Positions 6,582-14,091 of a DNA stretch of 15,305 nt are shown here, piece after piece; within the stretch, counting starts at the first letter, position 1, and each line of letters begins with the position of its first letter. Origin of the DNA: Planctomycetaceae bacterium (GTDB taxonomy: Bacteria; Planctomycetota; UBA1135; GCA-002686595); the NCBI GenBank assembly GCA_013360535.1, contig JABWBL010000022.1, forward strand, positions 1-15,305, in the 5' to 3' direction. Under the pieces are notes generated by a model. The model did not search any database and had not been told where the DNA came from. It saw nothing but the letters and a program-made list of their open reading frames with translations. Both the position numbers and the translations under genes were made by a program.

Positions 6582-8162
6582 TCAGCGTCTCGACAGCTCC
6601 TCAAAGGCCTCGGCGAGCAAGTCCTCGGGCCACTCGATCTTCAGGCGGTCGCCGTCCCGGGTGCCCTCGATGTAGCTGGACCAGACTCCTGCAGACTCCG
6701 CCCCACGTCGGCATTCATGCAGATGAATGTCGCAGCTCTGCTGGAAAGGGAGCCCAAGTTCGTTCACTTGGCCAACCTTGAGCGAAAGCTCGAACTCGAG
6801 GCCCTCAGTCGCGGGTTCATCGCCAGGTCGGGGCGGGGAGGCGAACGTCAGGCACGCATCGATCCGTCCTCCGACGCCGTGCTCGATGGAGGGCACACGG
6901 ATGCGAGTGATTGGCGCGCGTTCGAGGAAGACGGTGCCGTCGGGCTGCAATTCGACGAGCCGCGCGGAGTGATCCAGCGCAAGGACCCACGCCTCGTGCT
7001 TCACGCCGCCGGAGATGAAGCTCGCGACGCCAGCACCGTCCGTCTTCGCGATCCGCCGTCCGCTTGCGGGATCGTGGACCTGCGCGCCGAGGATCGGATT
7101 GCCATCGCGGCTGAGCACGCGCACGCGCACGGAACGCAGGAGCGGAAGAAGGTCGAGCGGAGCACTGACAACTCGCGCTCCCGGCGTGACGTTCAGCCAC
7201 TCGGTGCTCGCAAGCTCGTGCCCATGGAGGCCGACGGTCACGCGGTACTGCCCCTCGACAACCCCCGACCAACGCAGGACCGATTCCGAACGCTCTGGAT
7301 CCCACAGATAGCGGGTCGAGCCGAGGATTTCCTCGCGGCAATCGAGGTCCGCCAGCTCCACGATCCCCCCGGTCAGGACGGGAACCTCGAACCCCGCAGT
7401 GCGTTGGTCGATCGGCAGGGTCACCTGCAGGTTCTTCGTCCCTCGGCGCACTCGCTGTTCATGGACCACCTTGCCGAGGTACGCAAAGCGCAGCGTGAGC
7501 TCGTCGGCCGATTCGTCGCAGGCGAGCGAGAATTCTCCTGAATGCTCAACGAGACCCTCCGTGACGCACGCGATCTCGTCATGAAGGGTCGGCAGAGCTG
7601 CGTTCGCCGGTACGCCGAGCAGATCGATCGCCCGGCCGGTCACGTACTCGCGAAGTTCCCGCGGACGCAACACGATCGTGCCCACCTGAATCAACCCACC
7701 GTCGCGGTGCAAAGGATCGTGCTCCCACGAGATCGGCGGCGTGCTCCCCGAAAGTGGACGTCGGTCCCGCCAGCATTCGAACTCGAGTCGATATCCCGGT
7801 CGCCACTTGCCCAGCGGTTCGCGGCACCACGTCTCGCCCGCGAGTTCGGCGTTGCCGTCGGCATCGGTCGTCCCCATGAATCGGAACTGCCAGTGGTAGC
7901 GACGATCGGGGACGATCTCGAGGCTCATTCCTGCCACTTGCTCGAACGCGAAGGGTTCCCCGCGCTCGTCGACGAAGCGTCCGATCACTCGCGCCTGCTC
8001 CGCCGAGAACACGTGCTCGAGCGGCTTGCTCAGGTCCTGCTGCGGAATCCGGAGTTCCCACCGGGAAACCTCTGTTTCGGACTCTTGCTGGCACGCGACG
8101 AACCACCCCAGCGCGGCAACAAACGCGAGCGGGGCCAGCAGGAGTTTTGACGCCGGGCGCAT
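6582..8162 (-). CDS. Putative CnaB-like lipoprotein, paralogue of the downstream gene
   Basis: This 526-residue protein starts MRPASKLLLAPLAFVAALGW and then FVAC. Cys24 after F-V-A is a plausible but non-ideal lipobox (Phe at -3), so it could be a lipoprotein. Otherwise the hydrophobic segment acts as an anchor. Regulatory-like beta-sandwich units are seen at about 57-110 (ARVIGRFVDERGEPFAFEQV, TTDADGNAELAG), 170-250 (REYVTGRAIDLLGVPANAAL) and 343-400 (RSVRVRVLSRDGNPILGAQV, KTDGAGVASFISGG). No enzymatic motif is present. It begins 55 bp after the agmatinase-family gene's stop and ends 2 bp before the 499-residue gene, consistent with one transcript. The SD is weak. Product function unknown; it is probably an envelope or surface protein working with its paralogue. 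Confidence 0.85.
   Translation of the reverse strand: MRPASKLLLAPLAFVAALGWFVACQQESETEVSRWELRIPQQDLSKPLEHVFSAEQARVIGRFVDERGEPFAFEQVAGMSLEIVPDRRYHWQFRFMGTTDADGNAELAGETWCREPLGKWRPGYRLEFECWRDRRPLSGSTPPISWEHDPLHRDGGLIQVGTIVLRPRELREYVTGRAIDLLGVPANAALPTLHDEIACVTEGLVEHSGEFSLACDESADELTLRFAYLGKVVHEQRVRRGTKNLQVTLPIDQRTAGFEVPVLTGGIVELADLDCREEILGSTRYLWDPERSESVLRWSGVVEGQYRVTVGLHGHELASTEWLNVTPGARVVSAPLDLLPLLRSVRVRVLSRDGNPILGAQVHDPASGRRIAKTDGAGVASFISGGVKHEAWVLALDHSARLVELQPDGTVFLERAPITRIRVPSIEHGVGGRIDACLTFASPPRPGDEPATEGLEFELSLKVGQVNELGLPFQQSCDIHLHECRRGAESAGVWSSYIEGTRDGDRLKIEWPEDLLAEAFEELSRR
8098..8130 (-). repeat. Conserved leader segment, copy 2 (pairs with 6515-6547)
   Basis: This segment encodes FVAALGWFV in the 526-residue protein and shares 29 of 33 bases with 6515-6547. 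The codon just after the repeat differs in kind: TGC (Cys24) here and AAG (Lys24) in the other copy. The change falls exactly at the possible lipidation site. Confidence 0.75.
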
Positions 8163-8217
8163 CTTCGCTGCCCAGAGTAGTCCGGCTGCCCGACGGTGGC
8201 TACCGATGGCGCGGGCG

Positions 8218-9276
8218 TCAGCTGCGCCGCGTCATCAGCGCGACGCCGATCAGCTTGTAGAGCAGGCGCGCGCCGACCATCGCGTCCCAGCTGTCCTCGT
8301 CGTCGGCGGCGGAGCCGGGGTTGACCTCGTTGAGGTCGAGGCCGACGACGCGCTTGCCCGAGCGCGCGAGCTCCTCGAGCCACAGGTTGACCTCGTCCCA
8401 GCGCAGGCCGCCGGGCACGGGCGTGCCGGTGTTGGGGCACAGCGCCGGGTCGAGGCCGTCGATGTCGAAGGAGACGTAGACGTTGTGGGGGAGTTCGGCG
8501 AGCTTGAGGCGCACGAAGTCGACGAGGCCGGAGCCCGCGAGGCGCGCGCGCGACCACTCGCGGTCGTAGACGGTGACGATGCGACCGCGCGAGTTGCTGA
8601 TGCGCTCGCTCTCTTCCTCGCAGAAGTCGCGGATGCCGACTTGCACGAGCCGCGTCACGCCGCGCAGCTTGCGCTCGACGTTGTCCATGATCGACGCGTG
8701 GCTCCACTCGAAGCCCTCGTAGGCGACGCGCAGGTCCGCGTGCGCATCGAAGTGCAGCACGCCGAAGTCCGAAAAAGCCTCGGAACAGGCCCGAATCGCG
8801 CCAAACGGCGTCGAGTGGTCGCCGCCGACGAGCGCGGGGAGCTTCTTCGCCGCGAGGATCTGCTTCGTCGCCTCGTAGACGCGTGTGTTGATTTCCTCGG
8901 AGATCTCGTTGACTTGCGCGACCGCTTCCTCGAGCTCCGGATCGCCGTGGTGCGCGCCCCCAGCCGCGATCACTTGATCCGCGAGCACCGACGCGTTGCG
9001 GTTGAGCGTCGCGATGCGCACGTCCGGCTCGAGCATCGTCATGCCCTGCTCGTAAGGCCGCCCCGTGAACGCATCGAACAGGTCCACCTGCCGGCTCGCG
9101 CGCAAGATCGCGTCCGGCCCCTTCCACGCGCCCTTGCGATACGACGCCGTCGCATCAAACGGCACCGGCAACACGTGCACCGCCGCCTCCTCGAGACTCG
9201 CATTGAGCCCAAAGATGCCGCTGTCGGGAAGCGCCGCTGCGTTCGGATCAAAATGCTCCATGGGGGCGAAGATCAT
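8218..9276 (-). CDS. speB: Agmatinase-family ureohydrolase (arginase superfamily)
   Basis: This 352-residue cytosolic enzyme should hydrolyse a guanidino compound to urea and an amine, most likely agmatine to putrescine. All Mn-ligand motifs are intact: GGDHS (151-155, His154), DAHAD (177-181), and SFDIDGLDP (269-277, Asp271 and Asp273). The PNTGTPVPGG loop (281-290) and GLDLNEVNP (312-320, Glu317) are also typical. The N-terminal VPFDATASYRKGAWKGP segment matches agmatinases better than arginases. The ATG at 9276 was chosen because earlier in-frame starts lie inside the preceding gene; the ATG at 9261 is an alternative. It sits 35 bp after the sigma-fusion stop and 55 bp before a CnaB-like gene, an odd place for a polyamine enzyme. 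No arginine decarboxylase is seen nearby. Arginase, guanidinobutyrase, formimidoylglutamase or guanidinase activity cannot be excluded, so the gene symbol is provisional. Confidence 0.85.
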   Translation of the reverse strand: MIFAPMEHFDPNAAALPDSGIFGLNASLEEAAVHVLPVPFDATASYRKGAWKGPDAILRASRQVDLFDAFTGRPYEQGMTMLEPDVRIATLNRNASVLADQVIAAGGAHHGDPELEEAVAQVNEISEEINTRVYEATKQILAAKKLPALVGGDHSTPFGAIRACSEAFSDFGVLHFDAHADLRVAYEGFEWSHASIMDNVERKLRGVTRLVQVGIRDFCEEESERISNSRGRIVTVYDREWSRARLAGSGLVDFVRLKLAELPHNVYVSFDIDGLDPALCPNTGTPVPGGLRWDEVNLWLEELARSGKRVVGLDLNEVNPGSAADDEDSWDAMVGARLLYKLIGVALMTRRS

Positions 9277-9311
9277 GGGCTCGCCCCGCGCTTCCCGCAA
9301 CCGCTCGCGGA

Positions 9312-12300
9312 TCAGCGGGGCTGCACCTTGAAGTCGAGCGCGAGGCCGTTCGTGCCTCCGGCGCCGAGCTCGAACTCGATCGGAACGGAGCGCGCCGGGC
9401 CGGAGGACCCGAGTGAAGCGCTGTAGCGGCCTGCGCGCAGCCCCGACAGCGTGAACTTGCCGTGACCCTGCGCGTCGGCCGGCACTCGGACATGGCGCGA
9501 GCGTTCGGAGGGAGCGTCGACGCGGCGCAGGTACAGACTGAGCCAACGCCCTCCGCGCGTATCGACAGCGAGGAGCTCCTCCGGCGCGCTGAGCGTTCCC
9601 GAGCAGGCGACGCCGGGATCGAGCTTCAGCTCGAGCGTGAGCTGCTTCTCAGCCGGGTTCACCGTGAACGTGCTCTCCGCGAAGCCGCGCGTCGGATGCT
9701 CCGCAAACGCGCTGTAGTCGCCGGGCTGGTACAGCGAGAACGCACCGCGCCCGTCCCCATCGGACGAAAGCAGCATGTCGCCGAGCCTCCGCCCGGTTCG
9801 GTCGAGGATCTCGAAGTGCGCGTCCGGCACGGACTTGCCCCGACCCTCGACGACCCGCACCTCCACTCGGATGCGCGCGAGTTGCAGGTCGAGCTTGCGG
9901 ACTTCACCGGGAGCGAGTTCGAGAACATCCCGCCACGGCGTCGAGAAGTCCTCGTCGGTCATGCGCTGGAAGCTCAGCCACGCGACGTACTTGCCGGGCT
10001 TGAGGAGCCCCGAGTCGAAGTCACCAGAACGGTCGAGCACAAGTTCGCGCTCGAACTTCGACAACTCACCCATGCCGCTGAGGTGCACGCGGAGATCTTT
10101 CGTCGCTCCTTCGAGGTGCACGCGGCCCAGCACGCGCGCCGTCGCGCCCTCCGGAGCCTCGAAGCCCGGCACGAGCTCGAGCACCAGGTCCGTACGTTCG
10201 TTCCCGCGCACTCCGACGCGTCCCGTGAGCTGGACACCTCGTTCGGGATCCGCCGCGCGCTCGAGCGCCGGAGGCATCTCGGAGGGTTCGAGCAGGTCGT
10301 AGGTCCACGTGCGCGGCGCGACGCGCTCGAAAATCGCCACGCCTGCGGCATCGGTCGTCGCCTGCAGGGGAGCGAGCTCGCGGGCAAAGGTCTCGAGGCG
10401 AAGGGTCTTCGGAGTCGCGGCAGGTCGGCCGCGTTCGAGCACCTGGACACGCAGGCTTCCCCCGAGCCCAAGCTCGATGCGCTGCGGCTGCTCCTGCAAA
10501 CTCAGCGGAATGCTGAGCGCCACCGCGAACTCGGGGTGCCACACGCGGAGCGTCGGCTCGCGTGGCTCAGAGATCGCCGGCATCGTCAAGCTCGCGAGGC
10601 CGTCGACGCCCGTGGTCGAATCCGTCAAGGTCGAGCCGCCCCCGGACACCAGCAGGACCTTCGCGCCGGAAACCGGACTTCCGTCGCCGCCGTCGACGAT
10701 GAGGACACGATGTTCGTGAGCCGCACCGAGGCGGAGCGTGACTTCCGCCGGCGCTGAACCAAGCTCCACGGATTCCGAGCCCGTGGCGAAACCCGGTTTG
10801 CTCGCCCACAGGAAGTAACTGCCCGGCGCGAGCGCGTCGAACAGGACGTCGCCGCTTCCGCGGCGCACGTCGCGATCGCAACGCGCGAGCACGTTGGGCC
10901 GTTGCTTGGGCATCGAGAGCGGGACGAGCTGCACTTCGACGTCGTCGAGCGGCGAACCCGCCGCATCGTGCACGTGCACGACCAAGGTCGACGTCGCCGC
11001 GAGGCGCAGATCGAGCTGCGCGCTGCTCTCGAAGCGTTCCAGCTGCCATGCGTGCGTCGGCTTCCGTCGCGCAGCGACGAACACGGGCCCGATTGCCGCG
11101 AGCGCCGAGCGCTCGAAACGCCCCTCGGCCTCCGTGGTGGCGGCAAACATCGTCGCCGGCTGTCCTTCCGCTTCCTGCACGCCAATCCGGACCTCGACGC
11201 CTTCGAGCGGCTTGCCTTCGCTGTCGCGCACATGCCCTTGCACCGAGCGTCCGCGCTCCATGCGCACATCGCCGAGCTCCACGGCGCCCGAAGCGAGCTG
11301 CAGTCCCTCCGCATGGCTCTCCACGAATCCTGCGCGATCGAAATGCAGCGCGGTCGTGCTCGCGGGCAACTCCACACGGAAACGGCCGTCCGTTCCACTC
11401 CCCACGGTCGGCACGGGGAACCGCTCGAACCACTCCCACGCCCAGGCGGCGGTTTCCTGCATCGAGAGCCGTCCGCGGAGTTCGTTGGCCAGGGCCTCCA
11501 CCGAGGTCAGCGACCCGATCCCCTTGGCTTCAAGTCCCGGTCGCACGCGCACGCCCGCGAGCGGTGCTCCATCCGCATCGACCACACGGCCTGTCACGAC
11601 GACACGCGCACCGATCGAGACGTCGCCGAGCTCGAGCTCCCCCTCGGGCGTCGGCGAGTCCTCGATCCAGTGCAGGTGCCCCCGCGGCCCGCCGCAGTCG
11701 ATGCCGAGCACGTGCATGTCGCCGCGACGCGCGCCAGCGAGCACGAAACGACCTTCCGAGTCCGTGACGCAGCGCGAGCGCTCGACATCCGGTGTCGACG
11801 CCACCCGATCGATGGGCTTGTTCAGCCATTCGCTCGAGATCACGCCGAGCCGGATCTCGATGCCAGGGAGCGGAACGCCGTTCCCATCGACGAGCCGACC
11901 GCGCAAGCCGCGCTGCGCGAGGCTTGATCCTGCCGCCCGCTCCGGTTCGACGCGGGCTTCGAGGCTCGAGCTCGGCGCTGTCGCGCTGTACGAAGGCACC
12001 GCCGACGTGGCCGACGAATCGAACGTCGCGGCGGTGCCGAGCTCGTACGCCGCGGACTCCGCCGACGCTCCGAACCAGCGCACTCCGCCGAGTACGAGCA
12101 GCGCGAGCACGGCGAACAGCGCCACCATCGGCGCAAACGCGACCTTCGTCGCCGGCACTGCCAGCCCGCGGGCGCGGCAGGCGCTCTCGAGCAGCTCGGA
12201 GCGCATTCTCCGCAACTGCGGCGGTTCCACGAACCACGCGAGGAACGTCTTGCCGAGCGCGCGCCGCAGCAGCTCGAGCCCACGATGGACCTGCATGCGC

Positions 12301-12767
12301 ACGGTGCCGGGAGCGCGGCCCGTCAGCGCTCCGATCTCGTCTGAGCTGAACTCACCGGCGAGATAGGGGACGAGCACCGCCGAATAGCGTCGAGGGAGCT
12401 CCTCCAACGCCGCGGCGACCTTCGCACGCAGTTCCGCGCGCTCCAGTGCCTCATCCGGAGGTTCGTGGCGTGCCAGATCTTGAAGTTCCGTCGTGCGCCC
12501 GCGCTTGCGCCGCAAGTTGCGCGCGTGCAGCACCAGGATGCCGACCAGCCACGGCATGGGATCGCGGCCGCGCTCGAGCGTGTGCGCCTTCTCGATCGCC
12601 GTCAGGAACGTCGCCTGCACGAGGTCTTCCGCGTCCGCTCGCGATGCCCCGAGATGCCGCGCGACACGCAGCAGCTCCGCTCCGCAGTCGTCAAACGCTC
12701 GCCCCAGCGCCTCCGTGTCCCCGGCCTCGCGAAAGCGCCCGAACAGCGTGACCAAGTCGTGTCTCAT
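9312..12767 (-). CDS. ECF sigma factor fused to a membrane span and extracytoplasmic CnaB-like repeats
   Basis: This is one uninterrupted 1151-residue frame. Residues 24-92 are sigma-70 region 2, with the hallmark DAEDLVQATFLTAIEK (45-60) and a PMPWLVGILVLHARNLRRK helix (70-88). Residues 113-172 are region 4 with a complete helix-turn-helix (LPRRYSAVLVPYLAGEFSSD, then IGALTGRAPGTVRMQVHRGL). A basic stretch (186-208) precedes one transmembrane segment at about 209-228 (VAFAPMVALFAVLALLVLGG). A Ser/Thr/Ala linker (233-270) leads to about nine carboxypeptidase-regulatory-like units starting near 287, 389, 506, 592, 685, 770, 876, 963 and 1053, with cues such as GRVVDADGAPLAGVRV and TDSEGRFVLAG. 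Expected topology is sigma inside and repeats outside. Planctomycetes are known for ECF sigma factors with long C-terminal extensions; this makes a sensor-regulator plausible, without a separate anti-sigma factor. The ATG at 12767 has only a weak SD. Four same-strand genes flank it closely. The signal and target promoters are unknown. Confidence 0.9.
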   Translation of the reverse strand: MRHDLVTLFGRFREAGDTEALGRAFDDCGAELLRVARHLGASRADAEDLVQATFLTAIEKAHTLERGRDPMPWLVGILVLHARNLRRKRGRTTELQDLARHEPPDEALERAELRAKVAAALEELPRRYSAVLVPYLAGEFSSDEIGALTGRAPGTVRMQVHRGLELLRRALGKTFLAWFVEPPQLRRMRSELLESACRARGLAVPATKVAFAPMVALFAVLALLVLGGVRWFGASAESAAYELGTAATFDSSATSAVPSYSATAPSSSLEARVEPERAAGSSLAQRGLRGRLVDGNGVPLPGIEIRLGVISSEWLNKPIDRVASTPDVERSRCVTDSEGRFVLAGARRGDMHVLGIDCGGPRGHLHWIEDSPTPEGELELGDVSIGARVVVTGRVVDADGAPLAGVRVRPGLEAKGIGSLTSVEALANELRGRLSMQETAAWAWEWFERFPVPTVGSGTDGRFRVELPASTTALHFDRAGFVESHAEGLQLASGAVELGDVRMERGRSVQGHVRDSEGKPLEGVEVRIGVQEAEGQPATMFAATTEAEGRFERSALAAIGPVFVAARRKPTHAWQLERFESSAQLDLRLAATSTLVVHVHDAAGSPLDDVEVQLVPLSMPKQRPNVLARCDRDVRRGSGDVLFDALAPGSYFLWASKPGFATGSESVELGSAPAEVTLRLGAAHEHRVLIVDGGDGSPVSGAKVLLVSGGGSTLTDSTTGVDGLASLTMPAISEPREPTLRVWHPEFAVALSIPLSLQEQPQRIELGLGGSLRVQVLERGRPAATPKTLRLETFARELAPLQATTDAAGVAIFERVAPRTWTYDLLEPSEMPPALERAADPERGVQLTGRVGVRGNERTDLVLELVPGFEAPEGATARVLGRVHLEGATKDLRVHLSGMGELSKFERELVLDRSGDFDSGLLKPGKYVAWLSFQRMTDEDFSTPWRDVLELAPGEVRKLDLQLARIRVEVRVVEGRGKSVPDAHFEILDRTGRRLGDMLLSSDGDGRGAFSLYQPGDYSAFAEHPTRGFAESTFTVNPAEKQLTLELKLDPGVACSGTLSAPEELLAVDTRGGRWLSLYLRRVDAPSERSRHVRVPADAQGHGKFTLSGLRAGRYSASLGSSGPARSVPIEFELGAGGTNGLALDFKVQPR

Positions 12768-12809
12768 GACCGTACTCGTCGCGAGCGACCGCCTTGCAAC
12801 GCTGCGCGC

Positions 12810-13169
12810 TCAGAAATCTCGGCGCCGCGGGCCGGTCGCGCGCGGGGAACGTCGGTCGAGAACGAGCAGGGTGACGAGGACGAGGGCGTGGGTGAGGCCG
12901 AAGATGCTCCAGGTGAGCACGACATCGAGGCCGGCGAATTGCGAGTGCTGCGTCGGTGGGCCCGGCTCCTGGAGCGCGAGGAAGCCGAGGCTGAGGAGCA
13001 GGCAGCTCGCGAGGGCGGCGAGCACGAGCGCGAGCGCACGCAGGCCACGTTTCCATCCGAGGCGACGCGCCACGAAGTACACGAGGCACGGCAGCGGCAG
13101 GCTCGCGGCCAGCGCAAGCACGAGGCTGAAGAGCGGACCCGCGAGGCTCACGCTCGCCGAGGCTAGCAC
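12810..13169 (-). CDS. Small three-helix membrane protein, function unknown
   Basis: From a GTG at 13169 this gives 119 residues; the GTG at 13151 would give 113, and an ATG at 13250 would give 146 with an unlikely non-hydrophobic N-terminus. Three hydrophobic helices are visible: about 8-33 (GPLFSLVLALAASLPLPCLV), 44-67 (ALALVLAALASCLLLSLGFL), and 80-105 (DVVLTWSIFGLTHALVLVTL). Arg/Lys-rich segments lie between helices 1 and 2 and at the C-terminus (DRRSPRATGPRRRDF), which predicts a cytoplasmic tail. Third-position GC is very high, as in its neighbours, supporting real coding. No family is recognised. It ends 42 bp before the sigma fusion and on the same strand, so it is probably the first gene of that operon. 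A role in controlling the fusion sigma factor is possible, but nothing in the sequence shows it. Confidence 0.6.
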   Translation of the reverse strand: MLASASVSLAGPLFSLVLALAASLPLPCLVYFVARRLGWKRGLRALALVLAALASCLLLSLGFLALQEPGPPTQHSQFAGLDVVLTWSIFGLTHALVLVTLLVLDRRSPRATGPRRRDF

Positions 13170-13248
13170 CCCCGAGCCTGAGTGGGACGGAGTTCCAGCG
13201 GAGGCCGAAGTCGTGGGGCGGCGAGCGTGCGCTATCGTTCGGGCGAGC
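13170..13248. promoter_or_regulatory. Divergent intergenic region, expected promoters for both directions
   Basis: This is about 79 bp between the leftward small membrane protein and the rightward DUF3667 gene. It must carry the promoter of the leftward five-gene cluster unless that lies inside the DUF3667 gene, and probably that of the rightward gene. I found no convincing -35/-10 pair. A GGAACT on the - strand (13196-13191) recalls the ECF -35 element, but no matching -10 is clear. Confidence 0.35.
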
Positions 13249-14085
13249 ATGCAAGGAAGCGAGACGAGGACCTGCGCGACGTGCGGGGCGGTCGTGACGG
13301 GCGCGTATTGCGCGAGTTGCGGCGAAAAGAGCCTCGTGCGCGAGGAGCTGACGCTCGCGGAGCAGGCGCGGCAAGTTTGGAGCGGGCTCGTTCGGTACGA
13401 CGCGAAAACGCTGCGATCGCTGGTGCTGCTCGGGCTCCGGCCCGGATTCCTGGCGTTCGAGTACTGCCGCGGCGCGCGCATCCGCTACCTGAAGCCCGTG
13501 CAGCTGTTCCTGCTCGCGAACGTGCTGTACTTCCTCGCGGCGCCGTACTTGGAAGTGCCGTCGCTGCGCTCGGCGCTCGAGGCGCGCTTCGAGGGGAAGT
13601 TGTACGACCTGCATTTCGACGCGGCCTTCCGCCAGCAAGTCGAGGCGAGTGGAGGGGCGGTGGGGGAGCTCGCGCAGCAGTTTCGCGAGGTCCACGAGCG
13701 CTGGGCGCGCGCGTTGCTCGCGCTGCTGGTGCCGCCGGTGACGCTCGTTCTCGCGCTGTTCGACACGCGGCGCAAGCGCACGCTGATCGAGCAGGCGGTG
13801 CTCGCGCTCAACTTCGTCGCCTTCGCCGTGCTGTACGCGCAGGTCGGCGTCGGGTTCGCCGTGGGCAAGCTCACGAACTCCGCGGACCCCGCGACGGCGG
13901 AAGTGGCCGTGACGGCGGCGACCGAGGCCGTGCTGATCCTGTGGTGGACGCTCGCGTTCCAGCGCTTCTACGGGTGGCACTGGCGCCGCGGCCTGCTGCA
14001 GGCCTTGGCGATGGCGCACCTCGTGTTCCCGCTCGTGATCGGCTACCGCTACCTGCTCGGCTGGCTCACGCTCTGGACGCTGTGA
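13249..14085 (+). CDS. DUF3667-type membrane protein with N-terminal zinc ribbon
   Basis: This 278-residue protein begins with a zinc-binding ribbon of four cysteines, CATC (9-12) and CASC (21-24). The segment LRPGFLAFEYCRGARIRYLK (63-82) followed by a hydrophobic stretch is the signature of DUF3667 proteins. About five membrane helices follow: 84-100, 154-171, 183-205, 222-240 and 250-272. A soluble loop (101-150) lies between the first two. DUF3667 proteins are widespread in bacteria and have no established function; the ribbon is expected in the cytoplasm. The ATG at 13249 is chosen because it directly precedes the ribbon; its SD is weak (GGGCGAG). The gene is divergent from the small membrane protein and converges with the lipoprotein gene, with 6 bp between the stops. 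There is no visible link to the sigma fusion beyond position. Confidence 0.85.
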   Translation: MQGSETRTCATCGAVVTGAYCASCGEKSLVREELTLAEQARQVWSGLVRYDAKTLRSLVLLGLRPGFLAFEYCRGARIRYLKPVQLFLLANVLYFLAAPYLEVPSLRSALEARFEGKLYDLHFDAAFRQQVEASGGAVGELAQQFREVHERWARALLALLVPPVTLVLALFDTRRKRTLIEQAVLALNFVAFAVLYAQVGVGFAVGKLTNSADPATAEVAVTAATEAVLILWWTLAFQRFYGWHWRRGLLQALAMAHLVFPLVIGYRYLLGWLTLWTL

Positions 14086-14091
14086 CGCGCG

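Noticed and set aside
8163..8217. Hairpin CGGT/ACCG with outer GCCCG/CGGGC on the - strand as a terminator after the agmatinase-family gene
   Set aside because: The inner stem is only 4 bp, the outer pairing is interrupted, and no U tract follows; the neighbouring gene continues on the same strand 55 bp later.
5089..9426. Long + strand frames across 5089-6675, 6249-7541 and 8026-9426
   Set aside because: All lie opposite well-supported - strand genes, including an agmatinase-family enzyme with intact active-site motifs, and show no domain of their own.
9462..12366. Long + strand frames opposite the sigma fusion
   Set aside because: Low-complexity Arg/Ser/Ala translations; the - strand has sigma regions, a membrane helix and repeats in a single frame.
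9312..12767. Explanation of the sigma fusion as a missed stop or frameshift between two genes
   Set aside because: The frame is continuous through region 4, the membrane helix, the linker and all repeats, with no shift in composition and no internal start with an SD at the junction. Read-level data would still be needed to exclude an assembly error.
13175..13196. GGAACT as a -35 element of an ECF-type promoter for the leftward cluster
   Set aside because: No convincing -10 element at suitable spacing; six matching bases in GC-rich DNA are weak evidence.
13170..13481. Upstream extension of the small membrane protein to 13250 or 13481
   Set aside because: The extension runs antisense into the DUF3667 zinc-ribbon coding region, is Ser/Thr/Arg-rich, and would leave no room for divergent promoters. 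The ATG at 13250 only reflects a palindromic GCATGC.
12691..14019. Long - strand frame across the DUF3667 gene, and + strand frames opposite the lipoprotein and terminal sigma gene (14140-15219)
   Set aside because: No domain or signal sequence, and Arg-rich composition. The competing frames have a zinc ribbon, a lipobox and a sigma region 4 respectively.
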